DNA of 64,000 nucleotides from Gordius sp. MW1. Its lineage: Eukaryota; Nematomorpha; Gordioida; Gordea; Gordiidae. The notes under the pieces are model-generated. The model was not told where the DNA came from and ran no database searches. It saw only the letters and a program-made list of their open reading frames with translations. Position numbers and translations under genes: made by a program. The stretch is from assembly GCA_964036665.1 (NCBI GenBank), contig CAXIYB010000001.1:496001-560000 (forward strand), written 5' to 3'. The stretch's first letter is position 1. The number at the start of each line of letters is the position of its first letter. Of this stretch, positions 46,954-56,535 are shown piece after piece.

Positions 46954-49695
46954 TTGTCCGTCCGTTGTCCTTCCGTTGTCCGTCTGATGTCCGTTCGTTG
47001 TCCGTGATGTCCGTCCGTTGTCCGTCCGTTGTCCGCCCGTTGTCCTTCCGTTGTCCGTCCGTTGTCCGCCCGTTGTCCTTCCGTTGTCCGTCCGTTGTCC
47101 GTCCGTTGTCTGTCCGTTGTCCGTCCGTTGTCCGTCCGTTGTCCGTCCGTTGTCCGTCCGTTGTCCGTCCGTTGTCCGTCCGTTGTCCGTCCGTTGTCCG
47201 CTCGTTGTCCATCCGTTGTCCTTCCGTTGTCCGTCCGTTGTCCGTCCGTTGTCCGTCCGTTGTCCGTCCGTTGTCCGCCCGTTGTCCTTCCGTTGTCCTT
47301 CCGTTGTCCGTCTGATGTCCTTCCGTTGTCCGTCCGTTGTCCGCCCGTTGTCCTTCCGTTGTCCGTCTGATGTCCTTTTGTTGTCCTTCCGTTGTCCTTC
47401 CGTTGTGCGTCCGTTGTCCGCCCGTTGTCCTTCCGTTGTCCTTCCGTTGTCCGTCCGTTGTCCGTCTGATGTCCTTCCGTTGTCCTTCCGTTGTCCGTCC
47501 GTTGTCCGCCCGTTGTCCGTCCGTTGTCCGTCCGTTGTCCGCCCGTTGTCCTTCCGTTGTCCGTCCGTTGTCCGTCCGTTGTCCGTCTGATGTCCTTCCG
47601 TTGTCCGTCCGTTGTCCGCCCGTTGTCCTTCCGTTGTCCGTCCGTTTTCCGTCTGATGTCCTTTTGTTGTCCTTCCGTTGTCCTTCCGTTGTCCGTCCGT
47701 TGTCCGCCCGTTGTCCTTCCGTTGTCCTTCCGTTGTCCTTCCGTTGTCCGTCCGTTGTCCGTCTGATGTCCTTCCGTTGTATTTCCGTTGTCCGTCCGTT
47801 GTCCGCCCGTTGTCCGTCCGTTGTCCTTCCGTTGTCCGCCCGTTGTCCGTCCGTTGTCCTTCCGTTGTCCGTCCGTTGTCCGTCCGTTGTCCGTCCGTTG
47901 TCCGCCCGTTGTCCGTCCGTTGTCCGCCCGTTGTCCTTCCGTTGTCCGTCCGTTGTCCGTCTGATGTCCTTTTGTTGTCCGTCCGTTGTCCGTTCGTTGT
48001 CCGTTCGTTGTCCGTTCGTTGTCCGTCTGATGTCCTTTTGTTGTCCTTCCGTTGTCCGTTCGTTGTCCGTCTGATGTCCTTCCGTTGTCCGTCCGTTGTC
48101 CGCCCGTTGTCCTTCCGTTGTCCTTCCGTTGTCCGTCCGTTGTCCTTCCGTTGTCCGTCAGATGTCCTTTTGTTGTCTGTCCGTTGTCCGTTCGTTGTCT
48201 GTTCGTTGTCCGCCCGTTGTCCTTCCGTTGTCCTTCCGTTGTCCGTCCGTTGTCCGTCCGTTGTCCTTCCGTTGTCCGTCTGATGTCCTTTTGTTGTCTG
48301 TCCGTTGTCCGTCCGTTGTCCGTCCGTTGTCCGTTCGTTGTCCATCCGTTGTCCTTCCGTTGTCCGTCCGTTGTCCGTCTGATGTCCTTCCGTTGTCCTT
48401 CCGTTGTCCGTCCGTTGTCCGCCCGTTGTCCGTCCGTTGTCCGCCCGTTGTCCGTCCGTTGTCCGTCCGTTGTCCGTCTGATGTCCTTCCGTTGTCCGTC
48501 CGTTGTCCGCCCGTTGTCCTTCCGTTGTCCGTCCGTTGTCCGTCTGATGTCCTTTTGTTGTCCTTCCGTTGTCCTTCCGTTGTCCGTCCGTTGTCCGCCC
48601 GTTGTCCTTCCGTTGTCCTTCCGTTGTCCTTCCGTTGTCCGTCCGTTGTCCGTCTGATGTCCTTCCGTTGTCCTTCCGTTGTCCGTCCGTTGTCCGCCCG
48701 TTGTCCGTCCGTTGTCCTTCCGTTGTCCGTCCGTTGTCCGTCTGATGTCCTTCCGTTGTCCGTCCGTTGTCCGTCCGTTGTCCGTCCGTTGTCCGCCCGT
48801 TGTCCGCCCGTTGTCCTTCCGTTGTCCGTCCGTTGTCCGTCTGATGTCCTTTTGTTGTCCGTCCGTTGTCTGTTCGTTGTCCGTTCGTTGTCCGTTCGTT
48901 GTCCGTCTGATGTCCTTTTGTTGTCCTTCCGTTGTCCGTTCGTTGTCCGTCTGATGTCCTTCCGTTGTCCGTCCGTTGTCCGCCCGTTGTCCTTCCGTTG
49001 TCCTTCCGTTGTCCGTCCGTTGTCCTTCCGTTGTCCGTCAGATGTCCTTTTGTTGTCTGTCCGTTGTCCGTTCGTTGTCCGCACGTTGTCCGCCCGTTGT
49101 ATGTCCGTTGTCCGTCCGTTGTCCGTCCTTTGTCCGCCCGTTGTCCGTCCGTTGTCCGTCTGATGTCCTTTTGTTGTCCGCCCGTTGTCCGTCCGTTGTC
49201 CGTCCGTTGTCCGTTCGTTGTCCATCCGTTGTCCGTCTGATGTCCTTTTGTTGTCCGCCCGTTGTCCTTCCGTAGTCCGCCCGTTGTCGGTCCGTTGTCC
49301 TTCCGTTGTCCTTCCGTTGTCCGTTCGTTGTCCGTTCGTTGTCCGTCCGTTGTCCGTTCGTTGTACGTCCGTTGTCCGTCTGATGTCCTTTTGTTGTCTG
49401 TCCGTTGTCCGTTCGTTGTCCGTTCGTTGTCCGTTCGTTTTCCGTTCGTTGTCCGTTCGTTGTCCGTCTGATGTCCTTTTGTTGTCCTTCCGTTGTCCGT
49501 CCGTTGTCCGTCTGATGTCCTTCCGTTGTCCGTCCGTTGTCCGCCCGTTGTCCTTCCGTTGTCCGCACGTTGTCCGCCCGTTGTATGTCCGTTGTCCGTC
49601 CGTTGTCCGCCCGTCCCGTTGTCCGTCCGTTGTCCGCCCGTTGTCCGTTCGTTGTCCGTCTGATGTCCTTTTGTTGTCCGTCCGTTGTCCGTCCG
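46954..49695 (+). repeat. 11-bp satellite array, right end of the left array
   Basis: Satellite with more irregular units than the interior (for example TTGTATTTCCG near 47,780, TTGTCTGTTCG near 48,195 and CCGTGATGTCC near 47,005). It stops abruptly in the middle of a unit at 49,695 and passes into A/T-rich unique sequence. Confidence 0.95.
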
Positions 49696-50343
49696 CGCAT
49701 TTCAAACATAAGTAGTAAGTTATTAGATTTACTGGGAAACTCAAAATTAATAAGAGCATCAAAAGTGCAACGAAAAGCCATTTGCTATTCCATCTAAGGG
49801 CTGTTTGATGCGTTGAGCTAGTATTGAAATAAATGTCTAATTTGGTAAGGTTTGAAAGCTGTATCATTTATTAAATATTGTTCCACTTGCAGAATAAAAT
49901 TGTGAGTACTTATGACCTGGGTTTTGACCTCATAAAATATATTGATTGTGTAAGAAGCTTCAAATAAAAAATACAAGTAATAAAGGCGAAATCATAGTAA
50001 GGTTTAATTGCGTAATTATGGTGAAATTAAAGCGGGTTTATTTATTTAAGTTATCAATTTTGTCGATTCATCTTTCGAATCCTCATTAAATTCATACAGT
50101 TTCGTCACGCGAGCGATTCTGAGGCCGTTTTTTAAACTAAAAGCTGTTAATTACCTTAAAATCATAAATAATTAATTGAAATATTTTTACCTACTCATGC
50201 CATTCATCACTTTGGTGCATATTGAGGCAGTTATCAACGGTGACGTAGCTAGGGAAGGGCGGGGGTCAAAGTCCACCGCCCCCCGCAGAAGGCCCAACCA
50301 TAGTATTAAGCTGTTTAAGCTCTCTAATTTTTATTAAAATAGT
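49696..50343. other. AT-rich unique DNA, no gene seen
   Basis: First part of the unique island. No credible coding frame is seen. Bases 50134-50148 repeat 15 bases of the inverted end of the small element at 56370. The stretch about 50239-50288 (GACGTAGCTAGG followed by G- and C-runs) looks like a decayed relative of the G-rich elements that follow. Confidence 0.6.
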
Positions 50344-50351
50344 AAAACTGC

Positions 50352-50472
50352 CATTGGCGTAGCCAGGTTTTGGATTAGGGGGGGGGGCGAAACGTTCAAA
50401 AGTTTAATTAGGGGGGGGGGGCAAAACATAAAATTTTTTTCGCCATTTCTGCCCCCCCCGGCTACGCCCATG
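50352..50472. mobile_element. G-rich MITE-like element, copy 1 (121 bp)
   Basis: Ends are inverted: the left end reads CATTGGCGTAGCCAGG and the right end reads CCGGCTACGCCCATG. Near-identical 8-bp flanks AAAACTGC (50344-50351) and GAAACTGC (50473-50480) look like a target duplication. Inside are two runs of 8 or more G and one run of C. It is far too small to encode anything, so it must rely on a transposase made elsewhere. The 8-bp duplication suggests hAT-type mobilisation, but the family is not identified. Confidence 0.78.
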
Positions 50473-50867
50473 GAAACTGCTATCAATTTAAAAGTCTCTA
50501 ATATTGATTTTGCTGAGTCCTTGCTCATTGAACACTTGCTTAGTAATCATGCACCAATTTTTAATGACATATACCTAATCTGCTTCCTTTAAACTAGTAT
50601 ATAAAATAAATCATGTGAGTACTAATTGCGGCTTTTTAAAAGATCTGTTCATAATTTTTTCATAGCACTTGACAATTTTTAATGTTGTCAGCAACAAATC
50701 ATATTGTGATAAAATATGAGAATAATTCAAAAAATTGAGAAGAGCCACAAAAAAATAAATTTAGAAATTTTCATTGATAATAATTTTTTTAATTGTTTAT
50801 AATTGCTCTATCTCGATTGAAGCAATTTAAATATTTATATTAGAGCTCGACCTTTGGTATTTGCAAA

Positions 50868-51026
50868 CATGGGCGTACCCAGGTTTTGAATTAGGGGGGG
50901 GGCAAAACGTTTAAAAGTTCATTTAGAGGGGGGCAAAACATAAATTTTTTTAATTTCTCAATGTTTTTGCATTGAAAAATTTTTTTTTCGTAAATTAGGG
51001 GCCCCCCCCCCCTGCGTACGCCCATG
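50868..51026. mobile_element. G-rich MITE-like element, copy 2 (159 bp)
   Basis: Same family as the element at 50352: left end CATGGGCGTACCCAGG, right end CTGCGTACGCCCATG, and a shared internal order of G-run, CAAAACGTT, second G-run, CAAAACATAAA. Flanks TTTGCAAA (50860-50867) and CTTGCAAA (51027-51034) form an 8-bp duplication with one mismatch. The extra length against copy 1 is an A/T stretch in the right half. The minus-strand open frame over it is an artefact. Confidence 0.8.
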
Positions 51027-52260
51027 CTTGCAAACACTTTACATATATTCAATGACTCTATTTTTAACATAATTTCTTTATTAAAATATACATGACTCGA
51101 TAAATAAATTAGAACAAGTTTCAGGTGGAACGCTAACGTTGACAAACGAACTATTCGAACTGTAACATGCCATTAGTATTTTATTCTAGAAACTCTAATA
51201 TTTTAAATTATCAAATCGATAAAGTTTGATTTATATTATACATAAAAGGAAATTCAAATATTATGTAAGATCACATGGTTTAATGTTATATATATTATCC
51301 GTATTTATTCTGAACAATTTATTCAAGATAAATGAAATATAATAAATTTATATTATAATTAATAAGAATATATATAATATAATCTAAATAGTGAATAAAA
51401 ATATCCTATTTCTCTATCCGTATAAGGTAAAGTTATAAAGAAACTAGAAATTTCTTAAACTCTACATTATACGGAACGATATTAAAAAATTGAACTGGAA
51501 TCGTTTAAAACTGAGAAACTACAACTAGAAATTTTTAAGGCAGAGAAATAGTCAAAGGAACTTGTTCCTTTCATTCGAAAACAGTTTTTTGATTTTATGG
51601 AAGGTGTAAGATTTATATGTACTTGGCATATTATACTCCGATATTAAGTCAAAAACCTATAAATATTTATCTATTGAAAATCACTAGGTAGCTCAGGAAC
51701 CATTAAAGCAGGCTTTATTAAAAGTAATCAAAAATTGGAATCTAAGATGAACTTTAAGTTTTAGTCTTTTGTTGGTTTAACATGTCTATAAAATAGAACA
51801 TATTATAACGTAACTTATAAGTTATTCAGTGTGGAAATTTGAATTTCATATATACAAATTTTGTGAATTTTCTATCTATAGTTCACAAAATATAAGGCTA
51901 GAGGCCGGATCATATCGAACTCGTAAAATTAATCATTATATTTTTTTGATTAGAATGGCTTTCTTAATAATAATGCTTAATTATTGTTCTAAAATAATTG
52001 CAATTTAACCATTAAATTGTATTATCCGTTGTTACAATTTCTGCTTAATAACAGATCCTCACATGCTTTTTTTCACAAGATATATACTTTATAACTAGTT
52101 TATAGTCACATAACCTCTTTGAATTTAAAACATATTAAAGTCAAATATCATTCGCTTTTCGGTGATTTTTACAGAAATGAACAATATATAACTTGATTTA
52201 ATAAATTATTTTTCGATATATAAAAATTCAGCAAAGAATTTTCAAAGGAATTGGAACTTA

Positions 52261-52346
52261 AACTAGTTCTTTTTAAACGAGTAAGAACTTGGAACTGAAC
52301 TAGTTCCATCATTTTTAGTAATGAATATATGAACCGGAACTAGTTC
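52261..52346. promoter_or_regulatory. Cluster of ACTAGT-centred palindromes
   Basis: Three copies of a near-palindrome (AACTAGTT, GAACTAGTTCC, GGAACTAGTTC) within 86 bp, about 230 bp before the likely coding exon. Clustered palindromes of this kind could be protein-binding sites or subterminal repeats of an old transposon. The sequence alone does not decide which. Confidence 0.35.
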
Positions 52347-52575
52347 AATATTTTGTTAAATTTAACTACTTTAGTATTTGGGTATGAGAAAGGTGCATGG
52401 TTTGAAAGGACTACTCAGTAGTTTCGAATATTTAATGTACTTGTATTTTAATTTTAAATTGGGGATTCGAAGGGAAGAATATCTGACTCGTCCTGACCCA
52501 CAAACTATGCCTATGCTATTTTTAAATAATAAAGATATTTTACAAATATATGCTAAATGATAAATATTATGCTGT

Positions 52576-52577
52576 AG
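52576..52577 (+). other. Possible splice acceptor (AG)
   Basis: The frame of the BED/hAT protein is open back to a TAA at 52561-52563, and no ATG lies between there and the zinc finger. The AG at 52576-52577 (TGCTGTAG before G) is the simplest acceptor for a missing upstream exon. The pyrimidine tract before it is weak, so this is tentative. Confidence 0.35.
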
Positions 52578-54933
52578 GGATGATAATGAGGCAGCATGTC
52601 AATCAGGTCATCCCATTCAAGAAGACCCCTATTATTTTCCTCATTTTTCTAACAATCCAAGCCAGCATAATAATTCTGGATCGAAAATTGTGGATAAAGT
52701 TGAATCTCCGTCAAATTTAAACATCAGTCAGCAAAATAGACCTCCAGGCAATGTTACGAGCACGCATTTGAGAAAGAAGAGTGGAGCTTGGCTTTACTTT
52801 CAACTGTCCCCCTATGATGAATCCCAGTCCATTTGCAAAATATGCGGGAAAGTGATTTCGCGAGGTCCATCGCAAGGTAGTAACAAAAGATACTCCACAT
52901 CACCAATGCTAACCCATCTCAGAAATAAGCACCCCCAACATTACGAATATATGGAGCAATATGTAGCCATGCAAAAAATGTCCACACAAAAAGGCGCTAA
53001 TTTTGCTAAAAATAATGTCACCGGAAATTTGGATATTGCGGGAAAGGATAAAATTCGCGACAAAGCTAGTTTGACCCAAAGTTATGACGAGGTAATGAAG
53101 CAAGATGGTCAATACACTTCTGGACAATGGCCAATAAAAACGAAAATGTGTTATGAGATTAGAAATGATACCTTGAAAAACAATTGGATGACGGATGGTA
53201 TAAAATGCAAAAAAGTCTTAAATAGCGGGGAAAGGAAAACAGATTCTAAAAAGAGAACGATATGTAAACAGGAAGATGAAATGTCTTTGCAGTCAAAGGG
53301 TTTTGACACAAGCTTAGAAAATTCCAAATTGGTGATTGAAGAAGTTGAAGTGGTAGAAGTTGATAGTAGTCCTAATGATAGCGACATCTCAAAGTCCGCT
53401 TCATTAATAAGTGAAAGTAGGAATGAAAGCACGATAGAGCAGCATGATAAAGTGGACGTCAATCTTATGAAATTATTGTTCGATACGGCTAAAGTTAATT
53501 TAAATCTACTAGAAAATGAGCATTTTATTCATTTATGCCAAGCTTTACAACCTACATATCAACTTCCAGAAGGGAAAAATAAACTGATTAGTTTCCTGAA
53601 TCGTGTGGCGCAATTAATGGAACAAAATATTAAAGTGACTCTAACGAGCATCATTTGTTTAGAACCGAGAATTCCTATCAATCTAATTATCCTACAAAAT
53701 GATTCAATTACAACGTCGATTCTAAATTACGTCAATAATTATGATACAAAGGAAAATGTTGTTATAAAACCCCAGGATTTTGAAAATGAATATTCTACTA
53801 AAGAAGAATATCTGCCCAAAATCTTAGCCAATCTACCATGTTACGGGGTAAAGGAAGAGATGCTCCATGCCGTATTATGGTTGAACCTAGCAAACCCAGA
53901 TGAGTCAAATTTAAGCCAACCACAAAACTGGCCTGTACTTAAGGGCACATATGTATTAGCCGCTACAATATATGATTTGGGGCAAGTTGTGAACGATAAA
54001 GTAAAAAAGATTCTAAAGGAATTGATCTACGATAGTCTATCGCTTTCACGAGTTGATGAGGGTATTAAGAGAGAGCAAGCAGGATACATAGATGTTTATT
54101 TTTCAAGCCTTTGTCGCGCCTACCCGCTACGATACATTGTATATTGGTTTAGGATTATGTGCCTAAAGATAAACGAGGGAAAGGAAGAAAGCCGCGAAAT
54201 GCACGACGGACTGCTTAAAGCTTTATATGAACTAGCAACCAAATGGGACCAATATGGCGGAGGAGACTATGAAGTCCCATCTGACGTTAGTCGGGTAATT
54301 CCTTATTATGAGGAAGTCTTGAATGCAGTTACTAATTGTCTAGATGAGCTAAAACTTCCCGACCAAAATAGCGGCTTTGACTTAATTCTAAAGAATTTAA
54401 AGGCTTGGCCAACCCTGTTGAGGGAAAGGTTATACAAGGGATTAAACGCCACACCAGGTGCCATAACCTATTTCAGCCTGGCAACATTCTTGAATCCCGC
54501 TTACAATAATACACCTTATATAACTACTTTGCCTCGGGTGTGGGGTGACGTTAAAAATCTCTTGCTAGCGGAGTTCTCCAAAAATAACATAAATTGCGCG
54601 TACGATTGGCGAGAGACGAGTAACGACTTTTGGCTAAAGTGGAGAGCTTTTATGGAGGAAATTTCTAGCTACAGGGAGATTAAGGTGGATATTGCCGAAG
54701 GAAGGAATTGCCCCGACATTCTTGACGCTATGACTTGGTGGAATAATAATAAAAATAAGTTTCCATTTTTGTATGGCATAGCTCGAATCTATTTGGGTAT
54801 TCCCTTGCATTTGAATGATCTGGAAGAAAATATCTTACTCGCAGATAAAAACGGGCTGAAGCCGTCGGACTTCAATGATTCAGAAGTAGCAGATAAAATT
54901 CGTTATTTATACGCGAACCAGAAATATATTTAA
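52578..54933 (+). CDS. BED zinc-finger, hAT transposase-derived protein (5' partial)
   Basis: The only credible protein gene in the window. Numbering residues from the GTG at 52690 gives 747 residues to the TAA at 54931. A BED-type zinc finger lies at about 30-85: W34, then C49-x2-C52 and H76-x4-H81. A charged, Ser-rich linker follows. Residues about 274-295 (FIHLCQALQPTYQLP) match the helical lead-in of hAT transposases. LNPAY at 601-605 sits where these enzymes have LDPR. The C-terminal 74 residues (WW at 683-684, then KFPFLYGIARIYLGIP) form the hAT dimerisation region. The usual DxWTS and TDNA catalytic motifs and the SSERVFS box are not seen, so it is probably not an active transposase. 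BED proteins bind DNA, so a nuclear DNA-binding host protein is the likely role (inference). The frame upstream of 52690 is open to 52564 without ATG; the true start should lie in an upstream exon. GTG is not taken as the start. Confidence 0.8.
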
Positions 54934-54996
54934 TAATTATTTTTATTGTATATTTGTGTGCATTGGACCAAACCAATTTATTGTAAAACTTGTGAA

Positions 54997-55002
54997 AATA
55001 AA
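54997..55002 (+). terminator. Poly(A) signal AATAAA
   Basis: AATAAA 63 bases after the stop codon of the BED/hAT gene, in A/T-rich DNA. Its position suits a short 3' untranslated region and supports expression of the gene. Confidence 0.6.
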
Positions 55003-55100
55003 TAGTTATAACAATTAGATATGGACGAAAAGAATTCTATTAAAAAATTAAAATGAGATAAAATCGTGAATTGAACATTATGAGATTAATATGTATGGCT

Positions 55101-55874
55101 TAGAGACCTGCCTAGGCCAAAATATTGAGCTGCGGACCATCCATACCCGCACAAATATATCTTTTTCGCCCCGTACCTAGCCCGCAGATTTAACCATGAA
55201 ACGCTGCACTTGGCCCGCACTAATTAAAACCAGGCCCACATTGTTTTAAATTTTTTATATGTGTAATAAAAGGTTTACTAATTTACTTGGATAATTACAT
55301 TGAGAGTAATTCTTGGCTCTAAACAAACGATAGGCGTTAGAACGACACATACAAAATTATATAAAAGACTTTCTATTTTATTGGGATTTAATCTGGTCCT
55401 TTTCTCTTTTATAAGACAACTTACCTTAGTAAAAGTGCCTTAACTTATGGCGCTCTGAGCTGGAATTGACTAAAACACTATAGTTAATTTACAAATTTTG
55501 ATATGAATGGTTGATATTATTTTTCAACAATAAAAGCACATCTAACTCAAAATCCTCAAGTTTTAGATTTACTTCGAGATAAAAAATATCAAATTTATTA
55601 ATGATAATTGTCTATAAATTACTGCTTTTATTATTATTAAAAATTCTAGACTTATTTAATAATAAAATGAAATTTTATTTCCCTTAAAGTACTACGTAGT
55701 GTCTTCGTTCTATTTATAATTGTAAAACTAGCAAAATTAAGTCCAAACAGTTTTACTTATCAAGGCCCAAGCCCGGTCCGCACTTTTATTTAGCCATACT
55801 TTAGACTAAGCCCGCGGGCTGGGCTGGGCCTGGGTCTACGAACCGCGGGCTGGCCCGGCCCATGCAGATCTCTA
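55101..55874. mobile_element. Non-autonomous hAT-like element (774 bp)
   Basis: The left end TAGAGACCTGCCTAGGCC and the reverse of the right end, TAGAGATCTGCATGGGCC, are imperfect inverted repeats. Flanks GTATGGCT (55093-55100) and GTATGGCC (55875-55882) form an 8-bp duplication with one mismatch. TAGAG-type ends plus an 8-bp duplication are typical of Ac-like hAT elements. Both ends are rich in GGCCC and GCGGG words; the middle is A/T-rich and has no coding frame. It lies 168 bp after the BED/hAT stop codon, but the gene lies outside it. Confidence 0.8.
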
Positions 55875-55882
55875 GTATGGCC

Positions 55883-56361
55883 TATGTTAGTCTAAAATAA
55901 AATACTATCTTTTTATGTTGAAAACAAAAGATGGATTAACTTATTGATGTTGTATATTATAAACATCGAACCTATTAAAACTCCTCCGTATAACTTCTTG
56001 CGTATTTTTTAAAGCACTTATTCAAAAAAGTTTAATCTTGAACAAATAACGCCAACTATTTGCTTATTTTTTATATTATGTAAAATGAAGTAAGGCTCTG
56101 CAGTTGGTGCACTTTTGGAACAAATATTTTTAAACAGACATTTCCTATAGCATATTTCCAACCTCACTTAAACCAACGCAGAAACGTTATATACGTTTGA
56201 CTGGGAACTTATTGCCATTTACCTAGCCTAAAACAAATTTTTCATATATGTGATGGACATAAATTTACTATTTAACCCAACCAAGGCCATGAATATAGAC
56301 CAATACCTACCAATAAAAAACCTTCAGTGTGGAGATCGCACTCAATTATATTGAACATTGA
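55883..56361. other. AT-rich unique DNA, no gene seen
   Basis: Non-coding A/T-rich sequence between two small transposons. No repeat, RNA gene or credible frame could be recognised. Confidence 0.6.
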
Positions 56362-56369
56362 ATAAAATC

Positions 56370-56527
56370 CGTTTCTGTTCAAACTAAAAGCTGTTCATTT
56401 CATAAGCTAATATAAAATGCTTGATGTCTTGTGGGGTCAGGGTTGTTAGGGTAAGGGTTAGGGTTAGGATTCTCAATTAGATTTGCTTGGCTTTTGAAAT
56501 GATCAGCTTTTAGTTTGAATAAGAATC
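56370..56527. mobile_element. MITE with internal TTAGGG tract (158 bp)
   Basis: Inverted ends: bases 56378-56402 and 56495-56519 match at 24 of 25 positions when one is reversed, and the match extends imperfectly outward to about 33 bp. A perfect 8-bp direct repeat ATAAAATC flanks it (56362-56369 and 56528-56535). The size, the long inverted ends and the 8-bp duplication fit a non-autonomous hAT-type element. A telomere-like tract lies in the middle. Confidence 0.8.
56441..56468 (+). repeat. Short telomere-like TTAGGG tract
   Basis: Four imperfect copies of TTAGGG with one interrupted unit (GTAAGGG), preceded by GGTCAGGG. It lies inside the 158-bp inverted-repeat element, so it is part of a mobile element and not a chromosome end. 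Confidence 0.7.
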
Positions 56528-56535
56528 ATAAAATC

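Larger units (their letters stand above)
51035..52577. other. AT-rich upstream region of the BED/hAT gene
   Basis: No coding frame is supported. It is very A/T-rich with TATA-like runs near 51,285-51,375. Three near-palindromes around ACTAGT lie at 52261-52268, 52297-52307 and 52336-52346, and a related GGAACTTGTTCC lies near 51,559. Any promoter or 5' exon of the downstream gene should be here or further left, but none can be placed with confidence. Confidence 0.5.

Noticed and set aside
1-49695. CRISPR array
   Set aside because: The 11-bp units are contiguous with no unique spacers, in eukaryotic-type DNA.
1-49695. Centromere with CENP-B boxes
   Set aside because: No match to the CENP-B box pattern was seen; a centromeric role cannot be inferred from the repeat alone.
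48158-49867. Minus-strand frame starting in unique DNA with a hydrophobic stretch and running into satellite
   Set aside because: Only about 60 codons are non-satellite, with no domain or homology visible; it is a chance frame opening into stop-free repeat.
50334-51145. Two minus-strand frames of 64 and 84 codons
   Set aside because: They overlap the G-rich MITEs; their Pro-rich stretches are translated G/C-runs.
52378-52560. 60-codon frame in the same reading frame as the BED/hAT gene
   Set aside because: It is closed by two stops (52558-52563) before the gene, has no recognisable domain and has no clear donor site; it cannot be shown to be the missing exon.
52575-52584. TAGGGATGAT as an Ac-like transposon end for the BED/hAT gene
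   Set aside because: No inverted partner was found downstream of the gene and there is no flanking duplication; it overlaps the possible splice acceptor and is probably chance.
52909-53462. Antisense frames of 72 and 103 codons
   Set aside because: Shadows on the opposite strand of the BED/hAT coding region.
56441-56468. Chromosome end or true telomere
   Set aside because: Four imperfect TTAGGG copies lie inside a small transposon flanked by a target duplication.
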